Positions 1-6,263 of a stretch of 7,496 nt of DNA are shown one piece after another (within the stretch, counting starts at the first letter, position 1; every line of letters starts with the position of its first letter). The notes below the pieces were generated by a model. The model was not told where the DNA came from and ran no database searches. It was given only the letters and a program-made list of their open reading frames with translations. The position numbers and the translations under genes were made by a program. This DNA is from Promethearchaeota archaeon (GTDB lineage: Archaea; Asgardarchaeota; Lokiarchaeia; Sigynarchaeales; SOKP01). The stretch lies in NCBI GenBank assembly GCA_030608765.1, contig JAUWDN010000040.1:1-7496 (forward strand), written 5' to 3'.

Positions 1-474
1 GTCAAACAATCCTTCTCGTATCATATAACCCTTTGCGTTGAATGTTTCCTCAGCAGGGCAACCATAATAACGAATTGTTCCTTTTACATTACCCAAATCA
101 ATTGCTTCTCTAACTGCTAGTACAGCCCCTAACGATCCTACTCCTAAAAGATTATGACCACAACCGTGACCCGGTGCACCTTTAACTAAAGCCTCTCTAT
201 AAGGCTGTGCTTTTTGACTAAGGCCGGGGAGCGCATCGTATTCACCTAAAATCCCAATAACAGGTTTTCCTTGACCATAATCTGCGTAAAAAGCAGTTGA
301 CATATCTGCTATATTAGGTTTTACAGAAAAACCAGCTTCATCAAGAGTTTTAATTAAGAGTTTTGACGATTTAAATTCTTCTAATCCTAATTCAGCGAAT
401 CCCCAAATCTGATCGCTAACATCAATCAATAAATCTTGGTTTGTCTTAACGCTTTTGGTTGCTTGTCTAAACAT
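1..474 (-). CDS. M20-family amidohydrolase, AbgB-like (3'-truncated by window edge)
   Basis: The first 158 residues of an M20 metallo-hydrolase are visible; the rest lies beyond position 1. The fragment aligns from memory with E. coli AbgB (p-aminobenzoyl-glutamate hydrolase subunit B): an N-terminal helix ending in DQIWGFAELGLEEF (about 21-34), GQGKPVIGILGEYDALPGLS (about 67-86), the metal-binding GHGCGHNLLG (102-111, with H103, C105 and H107) and YYGCPAEE (136-143), where E142/E143 sit at the catalytic and metal glutamates of the family. These enzymes hydrolyse amide bonds of N-acyl amino acids or small peptides in the cytoplasm. The true substrate is unknown; AbgB activity on folate breakdown products should not be assumed. 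The ATG at 474 is the first start after an in-frame TAA two codons upstream, and no Shine-Dalgarno is evident. It lies 77 bp downstream of the aminopeptidase gene on the same strand, so co-transcription is plausible. Confidence 0.9.
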   Translation of the reverse strand, partial: MFRQATKSVKTNQDLLIDVSDQIWGFAELGLEEFKSSKLLIKTLDEAGFSVKPNIADMSTAFYADYGQGKPVIGILGEYDALPGLSQKAQPYREALVKGAPGHGCGHNLLGVGSLGAVLAVREAIDLGNVKGTIRYYGCPAEETFNAKGYMIREGLFD

Positions 475-508
475 GATTTATCTAAATGTAGGTTTGTTAA
501 TATTTTTT

Positions 509-529
509 ATTTTGAGATTTTTTCAAAAT
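509..529 (-). terminator. weak AT-only hairpin between aminopeptidase and M20 genes
   Basis: A 7-bp inverted repeat (attttga at 509-515, tcaaaat at 523-529) with a 7-nt loop lies in the 77-bp gap between the two minus-strand genes, with T-containing but not long T-run sequence after it. It could attenuate transcription between the genes, but an AT-only stem of this size arises readily by chance in AT-rich DNA. Confidence 0.2.
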
Positions 530-551
530 TTCATATTCAAAAGAAGCGAAA

Positions 552-1547
552 TTAAAGGATTTCACCTTCTCTTATTAAAATCTGTGATGAACCATCCTTA
601 TAAGAAACTTTCATTGTTGGTCTATAGAATAAGAAATCTCTATGGGTTTTTGATTTGTTCTGCCCCCCCTCCATATCTTCATTATTCCCAAAAGCAATAT
701 GGGCAGTTTGAAGGGCTTTTTCATCCTCGAGCAAATTGCCACTTAATTGAGCACCAGGGTTAAGGCCTATCCCCAACTCTCCTATAACTCTAGCCTCTTC
801 ATCCACATTGATTAGTTTCTCAATATCCTCAACTAATTTTTGATCATCACTTTCAATATTAATAATTTTACCTTTCTCTATAAAAATTTTCAATGGTTTA
901 CTTACTTTACCTATATCTCCAATGGAACCATCACATACTATTAAACCATCGCCCATAGTTTCTATAGGACCACACCATATTTCGCCACATGGTAAATTAG
1001 CAAAGTATGGTTCATCAATAACTTGAACATCTGTTGAAAATCCGCGATCTTCGACATACAAAATGATATCGGTTCCTCCCGGTGCTGTGATATGTACTTG
1101 TTTAGCGTTATTAAAACTTTTAATCATCTTGTTTGCTGTATCTACCATTTTTACATAATCTATATTCATAGGACCTTCAATCATCATCGATTTAGTAATA
1201 CCTGGACAATGACCTACTCGAATAGATTTAGTAGCAAGAACTTTTTTTATCCATTTAAGTCGAAAAGGAGTTTCTTCACCCAATCCTTTAAATGCATTAA
1301 TAACTATTGTTTTTCCTTTAACCAACGCACTTAGTTCCGAGGGGATTTCTAATAATGGACGGTTAATTTCAGGTAATAAATATAAATGCGCTGTACATCC
1401 ATACTCAATAGCTGCAGTGTAAAAAGCCTCACCTTCACTTTTGGTATGTTCGTCAGTTACGACCAATACAGTATCTTCTTTATTCAATTTTAATACGTGA
1501 ATCATTGCCTTTTGAGCTGAAATCGTCATTCTTTTAAAATCATTCAT
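552..1547 (-). CDS. M29-family aminopeptidase (AmpS/AmpT-like, COG2309 type)
   Basis: This 331-residue protein resembles the thermophilic metallo-aminopeptidase family M29 (AmpS, AmpT, PepS), which removes N-terminal residues from peptides using two metal ions in the cytoplasm. Family landmarks appear in the right order: NLPCGE (184-189, E189), GELGIGLNPGA (256-266, E257), NLLEDEKALQTAHIAFG (271-287, H283) and THRD (301-304, H302 and D304). E189, E257, H283, H302 and D304 are the likely metal ligands, by analogy with AmpS/AmpT. It is shorter than the bacterial enzymes (about 410 residues), mainly between motifs and at the N terminus, as in many archaeal relatives. The ATG at 1547 has a GAGG eight bases upstream. 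A second ATG four bases further in is out of frame. Seven consecutive G residues encode the Gly-Gly before QNKS near 662-668, with the frame intact. The substrate range is not deducible; some COG2309 members have been annotated only as leucyl aminopeptidase by similarity. Confidence 0.88.
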   Translation of the reverse strand: MNDFKRMTISAQKAMIHVLKLNKEDTVLVVTDEHTKSEGEAFYTAAIEYGCTAHLYLLPEINRPLLEIPSELSALVKGKTIVINAFKGLGEETPFRLKWIKKVLATKSIRVGHCPGITKSMMIEGPMNIDYVKMVDTANKMIKSFNNAKQVHITAPGGTDIILYVEDRGFSTDVQVIDEPYFANLPCGEIWCGPIETMGDGLIVCDGSIGDIGKVSKPLKIFIEKGKIINIESDDQKLVEDIEKLINVDEEARVIGELGIGLNPGAQLSGNLLEDEKALQTAHIAFGNNEDMEGGQNKSKTHRDFLFYRPTMKVSYKDGSSQILIREGEIL

Positions 1548-1555
1548 TCTTATAT

Positions 1556-1559
1556 CCTC
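1556..1559 (-). promoter_or_regulatory. Shine-Dalgarno of the aminopeptidase gene
   Basis: GAGG on the minus strand lies eight bases before the ATG at 1547 and complements the 3' end of 16S rRNA (CCUC). It supports this start over the out-of-frame ATG at 1543. Confidence 0.55.
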
Positions 1560-1578
1560 AATTATCCACTCTGTTTAC

Positions 1579-1586
1579 ATTTTAAA
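1579..1586 (-). promoter_or_regulatory. possible TATA box for the aminopeptidase gene
   Basis: TTTAAAAT on the minus strand lies about 32-39 bases before the ATG at 1547. An archaeal start site 25 or so bases downstream would give a very short leader that still includes the GAGG. The whole 192-bp divergent spacer is AT-rich, so TATA-like strings are common by chance. A similar string for the divergent Roadblock gene (ttaaatat, about 1680-1687) is equally unproven. Nothing else is recognisable in this spacer. Confidence 0.3.
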
Positions 1587-1739
1587 TTTGAATTACTAAA
1601 ATGAATGTTTATTAATATCTCTTATTTTACTTTTTTTTACAAAATCAAAATTTCTACTTAAAATAAATAATATTAAATCTTAAATATCAATAACAAGATT
1701 ATTCTAATAATTCTAAATGCATAAATTAAGATGAGTTGA

Positions 1740-2096
1740 ATGAGTGGAGAAAGGATTCAGGAGGTTTTGGAAAATCTTAAGATGATAAAAGGAGTCCATG
1801 GGGCAGCTATTATCGAGAAATTTGGCTTAATTAAAGGTTCTGCCTTACCGGGTTGGGTTGACCCAGAAGCCGTTGCTGCTATGGTTACGCTTATCCTTAA
1901 AGCTTCTCAAAGAGCAACAAAAGAACTTGAACAAGGGCAGTTTTATAACGCCATTATTGAAAGTGCTAAAGGAAGAATATTATTTGCCGAGGTTGAAGGA
2001 AATATATTAACAATAATCGCAACTACTGACGCTAAACTGGGCATAATCAATTTGAAGCTAGGAGCAGCCGTCGAAGCGTTAAAAAATCATTTATAA
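1740..2096 (+). CDS. Roadblock/LC7 domain protein
   Basis: This 118-residue protein is a single Roadblock/LC7 domain and nothing else. An amphipathic first helix (about 3-16) is followed by the hairpin GVHGAAIIEKFGLIKGSALP (18-37), a long second helix rich in Ala (about 42-65), then strands (about 68-75, 79-85, 88-95) and a closing helix (about 99-117). The family includes MglB, dynein light chain LC7 and Ragulator subunits; members dimerise and bind or regulate small Ras-like GTPases. Such proteins are numerous in Asgard archaea and also occur in other archaea and bacteria. No GTPase gene is adjacent, so the partner is unknown. The ATG at 1740 is used because the ATG at 1731 meets TGA after two codons; no clear Shine-Dalgarno precedes it. 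There is no signal peptide or membrane segment. It is divergent from the aminopeptidase and convergent with gatB, so it is probably monocistronic. The domain call is strong; the cellular role is unknown. Confidence 0.9.
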   Translation: MSGERIQEVLENLKMIKGVHGAAIIEKFGLIKGSALPGWVDPEAVAAMVTLILKASQRATKELEQGQFYNAIIESAKGRILFAEVEGNILTIIATTDAKLGIINLKLGAAVEALKNHL

Positions 2097-2102
2097 AAAA
2101 AA
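2095..2102 (-). terminator. T-tract terminator for gatB
   Basis: Eight consecutive A residues on the plus strand give a T8 tract on the minus strand, 23-30 bases past the gatB stop and overlapping the stop codon of the convergent Roadblock gene. Archaeal RNA polymerase terminates at such T-tracts without needing a hairpin. No stable stem is seen. Confidence 0.5.
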
Positions 2103-2106
2103 TATC

Positions 2107-2133
2107 ATTTTCTTTGCTTTTTAATTATTTTTT
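2107..2133 (+). terminator. T-rich terminator for the Roadblock gene
   Basis: After the Roadblock stop the plus strand is a series of T-runs (tttt, ttt, ttttt, then six T at 2128-2133) that continues into the last codons of the convergent gatB gene. Together with the T8 tract on the other strand this makes a compact bidirectional terminator. Confidence 0.45.
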
Positions 2134-3558
2134 CAATAATCCCGCCATTAAATCTCTTGTTATTGCAGGATCGGCTTGCCCTTTAGTTTTTGCCATAACC
2201 CTACCAATTAGAGCTTCAATAGCCTTTGGGTTTTTAAAGTAATCTTTAATAATCTGGGGATTTTCTTCGATTACCTCCCTACAAAGCTTTTTAATGATTT
2301 TTTCATCAGAAAGTCGCGTTTTCCCCCTCTCTTTAATAATTTGAGAGACTGAACTCCCTCGCATTATATCGTCAATAAAACTCTTTGCAATTTTTGTAGT
2401 AATTTTCCCTTCCCTTATGTATTTGATTATATCTCCGATATGTTTTGGAGTTATTTTTGTATTGTTAATGGTTGTATTATGCTCATTTAGCCAACCAGAA
2501 ATATTATTCATTACCCAATTACAATATTGTTTGTATTCTTTAGATCCAAAGGATGGATCTGCGTTTGCCCCATTTTCATAAAAGTCTGCTATGCGTTTAT
2601 CTAAAACTAAATTTTCAGAATCAAACTCCGAGAGCATATATTCTCTGCGAAGTCTTACAGCTCTTTCATTTGGCATTTCTGGAAGGTCTTTTTTTACTCT
2701 ATCGATAAAATCGTTATCAATTTCTATTGGAACTAAATCTTGCTCGGGAAAATAACGATAATCTTCTTCAAATTCTTTTGATCGTAACGAAACCGTGATT
2801 CTTCTTTTATCGTCCCAATGTCTCGTCTCTTGGATCAATTTTTTCCCTCTCTTTATTGCGTTCTTCTGTCTAATAATTTCATGCCTTAATGCTCGTTCAA
2901 CTTCTCGAAAACTATTGATATTTTTTACCTCGCTACGCTTATGTCCTTTAATAGAAATGTTAGCATCAACTCTAACTGAACCCTCCAATTCGAGATTTGA
3001 AATCCCGGTATATTGAACAATAGATTTTAACTGTTTTAGAAATTCTCTCGCTTCCTCTGGAGAGCTAATAACCGGCTCAGATACTATTTCAATAAGGCAT
3101 ACACCTGAACGATTGTAATCTACTAATGTGAATGGCGAAGAAACTATACTTCCTTTATGAACTAACCGAGCGGGATCCTCTTCGAGATGAATTCTGTTTA
3201 AAATAATATCCTTCTTATGATTATTTAATCTAATTGTAATTTTTCCACCATCCGCAAAAGCTTTACCACCCGCTTTGTTGTATTGGCTAATTTGAAACCC
3301 TTTAGGTAAATCTGGATAATGGTAATTCTTTCGAAAAAACCAAAATTGGTGGTTAATATCGCACTCTAAAGCTAATGCTAATCTGGTAGCAAATTCTACA
3401 GTTTTTCGATTAACTACTGGAAGTGAACCGGGTAAACCTAAACAAATAGGACATACAACCGTGTTAGGATTCGCATTACGATATTCATTATTACAGCTAC
3501 AAAAAAGTTTTGTTTTTAGATTAGTCAATTGAATATGGACCTCTAATCCTATAATCAC
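2125..3558 (-). CDS. gatB: Asp-tRNA(Asn)/Glu-tRNA(Gln) amidotransferase subunit B (GatB)
   Basis: GatB phosphorylates or activates the acyl group of mischarged Glu-tRNA(Gln) or Asp-tRNA(Asn) and amidates it with ammonia channelled from GatA. From the GTG at 3558 the protein has 477 residues, normal for GatB. Family features include IIGLEVHIQL (2-11), the zinc-binding cysteines C20, C22, C36 and C39 (FCSC and CPIC), FRKNYHYPDLPKGFQISQY (75-93), EVKNINSFREVERALRHE (210-227), DYRYFPEQDLVP (266-277) and a C-terminal helical and YqeY-like tRNA-contacting tail (about 300-477). It follows gatA directly. A perfect GGAGGT inside the gatA 3' end sits seven bases before a CTG at 3579, one base after the gatA stop, in frame with gatB. 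Starting there would add seven residues, with SNQVNEV between the initiator and the present second residue. The GTG lacks a Shine-Dalgarno at normal spacing, so the real start may be 3579. The coordinates given use the conventional start codon. Confidence 0.96.
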   Translation of the reverse strand: MIIGLEVHIQLTNLKTKLFCSCNNEYRNANPNTVVCPICLGLPGSLPVVNRKTVEFATRLALALECDINHQFWFFRKNYHYPDLPKGFQISQYNKAGGKAFADGGKITIRLNNHKKDIILNRIHLEEDPARLVHKGSIVSSPFTLVDYNRSGVCLIEIVSEPVISSPEEAREFLKQLKSIVQYTGISNLELEGSVRVDANISIKGHKRSEVKNINSFREVERALRHEIIRQKNAIKRGKKLIQETRHWDDKRRITVSLRSKEFEEDYRYFPEQDLVPIEIDNDFIDRVKKDLPEMPNERAVRLRREYMLSEFDSENLVLDKRIADFYENGANADPSFGSKEYKQYCNWVMNNISGWLNEHNTTINNTKITPKHIGDIIKYIREGKITTKIAKSFIDDIMRGSSVSQIIKERGKTRLSDEKIIKKLCREVIEENPQIIKDYFKNPKAIEALIGRVMAKTKGQADPAITRDLMAGLLKK

Positions 3559-3580
3559 TTCATTAACTTGGTTGCTCAGA

Positions 3581-5059
3581 TTATTTACCTCCGGTTGTTA
3601 ATGGGGGTCTTTTTCGATAAATTCCTAATTCTTGTTCAAGCTGAAAACCAATATTAAGAATACCTTTTTCATCGAAATAGTCTCCTATAATCTGAAAACC
3701 TATAGGTAAATTATTGCTATCAAACCCACAAGGAATTGAAAGTGCTGGTATTCCAGCTAAATTGATAGAACAAGTTAAAATATCTTGTGTATACATTTCC
3801 AGAGGATCATCAATTAAGGATCCAACCTTAAATGCTGTTGAGGGCATAGTTGGACAGACTAGAGAATCGCATTTCTTAAAAGCTTCGATAAAATCATTTC
3901 TAATCAAAGATCTAACCTTCAAGGCTTTAATATAGAACATATCATAATATCCTGCCGATAAGGCGTACGTTCCTAAATAAATCCTTCTTCTTACTTCCGG
4001 ACCAAAATTAGCTCCTCGCGTTCTACTAAACGCATCATAAACATTGCTGGAAAGATCATCGCTGATTTTTCCATATCTTAATCCGTCGTATCTAGCTAAA
4101 TTCGAGCTTGCTTCACACATACACAATAAATAATATGTAGCAATGGTGTATTCTAAATGTGGAATTGAAATTTCAACTGTAGTCGCTCCTAAGCTTTCTA
4201 ATCTCTCGATTGATTTATTTATAGAACTTCTTACCTCGTTTTCAATCCCTTCACCAAAAAATTCTTTTGGAACTCCAAGAACTTTTTTTTCAAGAGGTTT
4301 TTTTATTTCTTCCGTATACTTATCTACCTTTATATTAACTGAAGTAGAATCGAGAGGGTCTTTACCTGATATGATCTCAAGGATTAAGGCTGAATCGTAA
4401 ACACATTTTGTAATCGGACCGATTTGATCCAATGAATTTGCAAATGCAACTAACCCATAACGTGACACTCTGCCATAGGTCGGTTTTAACCCTACAACTC
4501 CACAAAATGCTGCAGGGCACCTAATACTCCCCCCCGTATCGCTCCCTAACGCAAAAACAGATTGACCTGAAGCAACTGCTGAAGCAGACCCTCCACTCGA
4601 ACCTCCTGGAACTCTAGTTAAGTCCCACGGATTATAAGTAGGGCCATAACAACTATTTTCTGTAGAGCCTCCCATCGCAAACTCGTCCATATTTGTGTTA
4701 CCAATATGGATTGCTCCTTCTCTTATTAGACGATCAATGACGAATGCATTGTAAGGAGGACGAAATCCTTCCAATATTTTTGAGCCACAGGTCGTTGGAA
4801 ACCCATTTACACAGATTAAATCTTTGTTTGCTAAGGGTAATCCAAGAAGCTTTCCTATTTTTTTTCCCTTCTTTAAATTTTCATCATATTTTTTTGCTTT
4901 TTCTGAACTCTTTTCTTTATCGAGATTAACAAATGAGTGTAGTTGAGACTCAACTTCATCTATTCTCTTGTAACATGATTCAAGTATATCTTGTATTTTA
5001 ATGTCTCTATCTTTAATCTTTTCGATTAATTCATAACCCATGTATTCATAGAGCTTCAT
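3581..5059 (-). CDS. gatA: Asp-tRNA(Asn)/Glu-tRNA(Gln) amidotransferase subunit A (GatA)
   Basis: GatA is the amidase-signature glutaminase of the GatCAB complex; it frees ammonia for GatB. The 492-residue protein from the ATG at 5059 has the Ser-cisSer-Lys triad at K79 (LANKD), S154 (GGSSGGSAS) and S178 (DTGGSIR), the same numbering I recall for Staphylococcus aureus GatA, which supports this start. In-frame GTG and TTG codons at 5065 and 5068 would add two or three residues. A GGTG precedes the ATG by three bases and is only a partial Shine-Dalgarno. The substrate-pocket and scaffold segments (GRVSRYGLVAFANSLDQIGP and NLAGIPALSIPCG) are intact. The gene is probably the first of a two-gene operon with gatB. 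No gatC (about 95 codons, often adjacent) is found in this window. A run of seven G encodes the Gly-Gly next to the nucleophile S178. Other amidase-signature enzymes are possible in principle, but pairing with gatB makes GatA nearly certain. Confidence 0.96.
   Translation of the reverse strand: MKLYEYMGYELIEKIKDRDIKIQDILESCYKRIDEVESQLHSFVNLDKEKSSEKAKKYDENLKKGKKIGKLLGLPLANKDLICVNGFPTTCGSKILEGFRPPYNAFVIDRLIREGAIHIGNTNMDEFAMGGSTENSCYGPTYNPWDLTRVPGGSSGGSASAVASGQSVFALGSDTGGSIRCPAAFCGVVGLKPTYGRVSRYGLVAFANSLDQIGPITKCVYDSALILEIISGKDPLDSTSVNIKVDKYTEEIKKPLEKKVLGVPKEFFGEGIENEVRSSINKSIERLESLGATTVEISIPHLEYTIATYYLLCMCEASSNLARYDGLRYGKISDDLSSNVYDAFSRTRGANFGPEVRRRIYLGTYALSAGYYDMFYIKALKVRSLIRNDFIEAFKKCDSLVCPTMPSTAFKVGSLIDDPLEMYTQDILTCSINLAGIPALSIPCGFDSNNLPIGFQIIGDYFDEKGILNIGFQLEQELGIYRKRPPLTTGGK
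3587..3592 (-). promoter_or_regulatory. strong Shine-Dalgarno inside gatA, serving gatB
   Basis: GGAGGT, the full six-base complement to the 16S rRNA 3' end, forms the Gly-Gly codons at the end of gatA. Seven bases (AAATAAT, including the gatA stop TAA) separate it from an in-frame CTG at 3579-3577; 28 bases separate it from the GTG at 3558. The spacing favours the CTG as the gatB start. Confidence 0.7.
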
Positions 5060-5116
5060 TGACACCAAATCACTAAAAGAGAATCAATTAAAAACAGTTA
5101 ATCCTTATTTTTTAAA

Positions 5117-5124
5117 CTTATAAA
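5117..5124 (-). promoter_or_regulatory. probable TATA box of gatA-gatB
   Basis: TTTATAAG on the minus strand is close to the archaeal TATA consensus. It lies about 58-65 bases before the gatA ATG at 5059, which predicts a start site near 5095 and a leader of about 35 bases. A second, weaker AT-box (TTTAAATTTTA, about 5184-5194) could serve either divergent gene. Nothing else is recognised in the 196-bp divergent spacer. Confidence 0.4.
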
Positions 5125-5255
5125 TTCTGGTAAACTAAAAACTTTACTCATTTTTAATTCAATTCATTTTACTATTTCCATCCTTAAAATTTAAATCCAA
5201 AACAAACTATTTTCTATATTGATTAGCAAAAAAAATTTTAACACTAAATTGGAAG

Positions 5256-6161
5256 GTGATCAAAATAGTAATAATAAATTCTGAAGGAAAATTTGGTGAT
5301 AACTATTATTTAATAGACGGAATGACAATGGGATTGCCTAAATTTCTTTCCATTTACGTTATTGAAAACAACGGTATGCGATTAATGATTGACGTTGGAG
5401 AAACATTAAAGGTGCGAACGGTCATAAAAAAACTCAAAGATTTTGGTCTTTACCCTATTCATAAAATTGTATTAACTCATTCCCATTGGGATCACGCTCA
5501 AGGCCTTTCAAAAATAAATAAATTCATGAAAGACTTGGATGTAGAAATATTAGCTTCAGAAAATGCGATTGATAATCTAAGACATCCGGATAAAATGAGT
5601 GATGGATTTGAGGGAATTAAATTAAACCCTTTTGAAGATGAGGTTACTCCTTTAAGAGAAGGTGATATAATTGATTTAAATGGGCTAGAATTAGAGGTTA
5701 TGAATTTTTTTGGACATACTATGGATTCTATTGGTTTATTTGATAAAACAAATAAAAACTTATTCGCTGGATGTGCAGCAATAAATAGGTTAGACCAAGA
5801 TGCCTTTTTTGTTCCTCTAATGCCACCTGATTTTCATGAACAAGAACTTCTTAAAACGTTTAATAAATTACGAGATACGAGAAGCGAACTGAACTCAATC
5901 TCATTATCACATTTTGGAGTATGGAAAGATAAACACTTTGAACAAATATTAGATGAAATGGAAGATCTATACTTTAAAGTAAAGGACTCCTTAATTGAAT
6001 GGTATAATGAAAACCCATCAATTGACTTTATAACAAGCAATTATTGTAGAACCTTAATCCCAAATTCAAAATTTTGGAACGAGAATTTTTTTGTAGTTAT
6101 CATTGAAATGATGATAAATGGCTTAAAGCTAAGCGGATTTATAAAAGCAGAAACCGCTTAA
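5256..6161 (+). CDS. metallo-beta-lactamase-fold hydrolase with Cys at motif 4
   Basis: This 301-residue protein has the MBL fold: an N-terminal strand pair (3-36), MIDVGE (44-49), the HxHxDH motif THSHWDH (74-80; H75, H77, D79, H80), GHTMDS (153-158; H154) and SLSHFG (216-221; H219). Family members are di-metal hydrolases of esters, thioesters, phosphodiesters or similar bonds. At motif 4, where glyoxalase II-like members carry a bridging Asp in a GD context, this protein reads LFAGCAAI with C173 (codon TGT at 5772-5774). B1/B2 beta-lactamases also use Cys at this structural position, but they lack H80. The C-terminal 70 residues are predicted helical and unassigned. The start is a GTG, the only conventional start before an in-frame TGA upstream; it overlaps a GGTGATC that itself resembles a Shine-Dalgarno. 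No partner gene lies on the same strand. It has no signal peptide, so it is probably cytoplasmic. The substrate is unknown. Confidence 0.9.
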   Translation: MIKIVIINSEGKFGDNYYLIDGMTMGLPKFLSIYVIENNGMRLMIDVGETLKVRTVIKKLKDFGLYPIHKIVLTHSHWDHAQGLSKINKFMKDLDVEILASENAIDNLRHPDKMSDGFEGIKLNPFEDEVTPLREGDIIDLNGLELEVMNFFGHTMDSIGLFDKTNKNLFAGCAAINRLDQDAFFVPLMPPDFHEQELLKTFNKLRDTRSELNSISLSHFGVWKDKHFEQILDEMEDLYFKVKDSLIEWYNENPSIDFITSNYCRTLIPNSKFWNENFFVVIIEMMINGLKLSGFIKAETA

Positions 6162-6187
6162 CATTAATCAAAAATAATTTTTTTTTT
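6130..6187 (+). terminator. hairpin plus T10 terminator after the MBL-fold gene
   Basis: A 7-bp inverted repeat (taagcgg at 6130-6136, ccgctta at 6154-6160) overlaps the final codons and stop of the gene, with a 17-nt loop. Ten consecutive T residues follow at 6178-6187. The T-tract alone could terminate archaeal transcription; the stem is further from it than in a bacterial intrinsic terminator. The remainder of the 102-bp convergent spacer (6188-6263) has short T- and A-rich runs and no gene. Confidence 0.5.
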
Positions 6188-6263
6188 CTAAAGAAAATTT
6201 CTATCAAATAAGTTTTTATTCTTTTAAGCAGTGTTTTCTGTCATAAGATTTATAATTATTAGA

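Noticed and set aside
455..763. 102-codon plus-strand ORF over the M20/aminopeptidase junction
   Set aside because: It is antisense to two well-supported genes, contains low-complexity hydrophobic and Phe-rich sequence typical of AT-rich antisense frames, and resembles no family I know.
1548..1739. Possible small RNA or riboswitch in the divergent spacer
   Set aside because: The sequence is nearly pure A/T with no stable stem or conserved riboswitch core that I can see.
5100..5153. 17-codon minus-strand ORF upstream of gatA (starts MSKVFSLPEF), considered as a leader peptide or GatC remnant
   Set aside because: It overlaps the likely gatA TATA box, has no Shine-Dalgarno, and shows no GatC features; it is probably chance.
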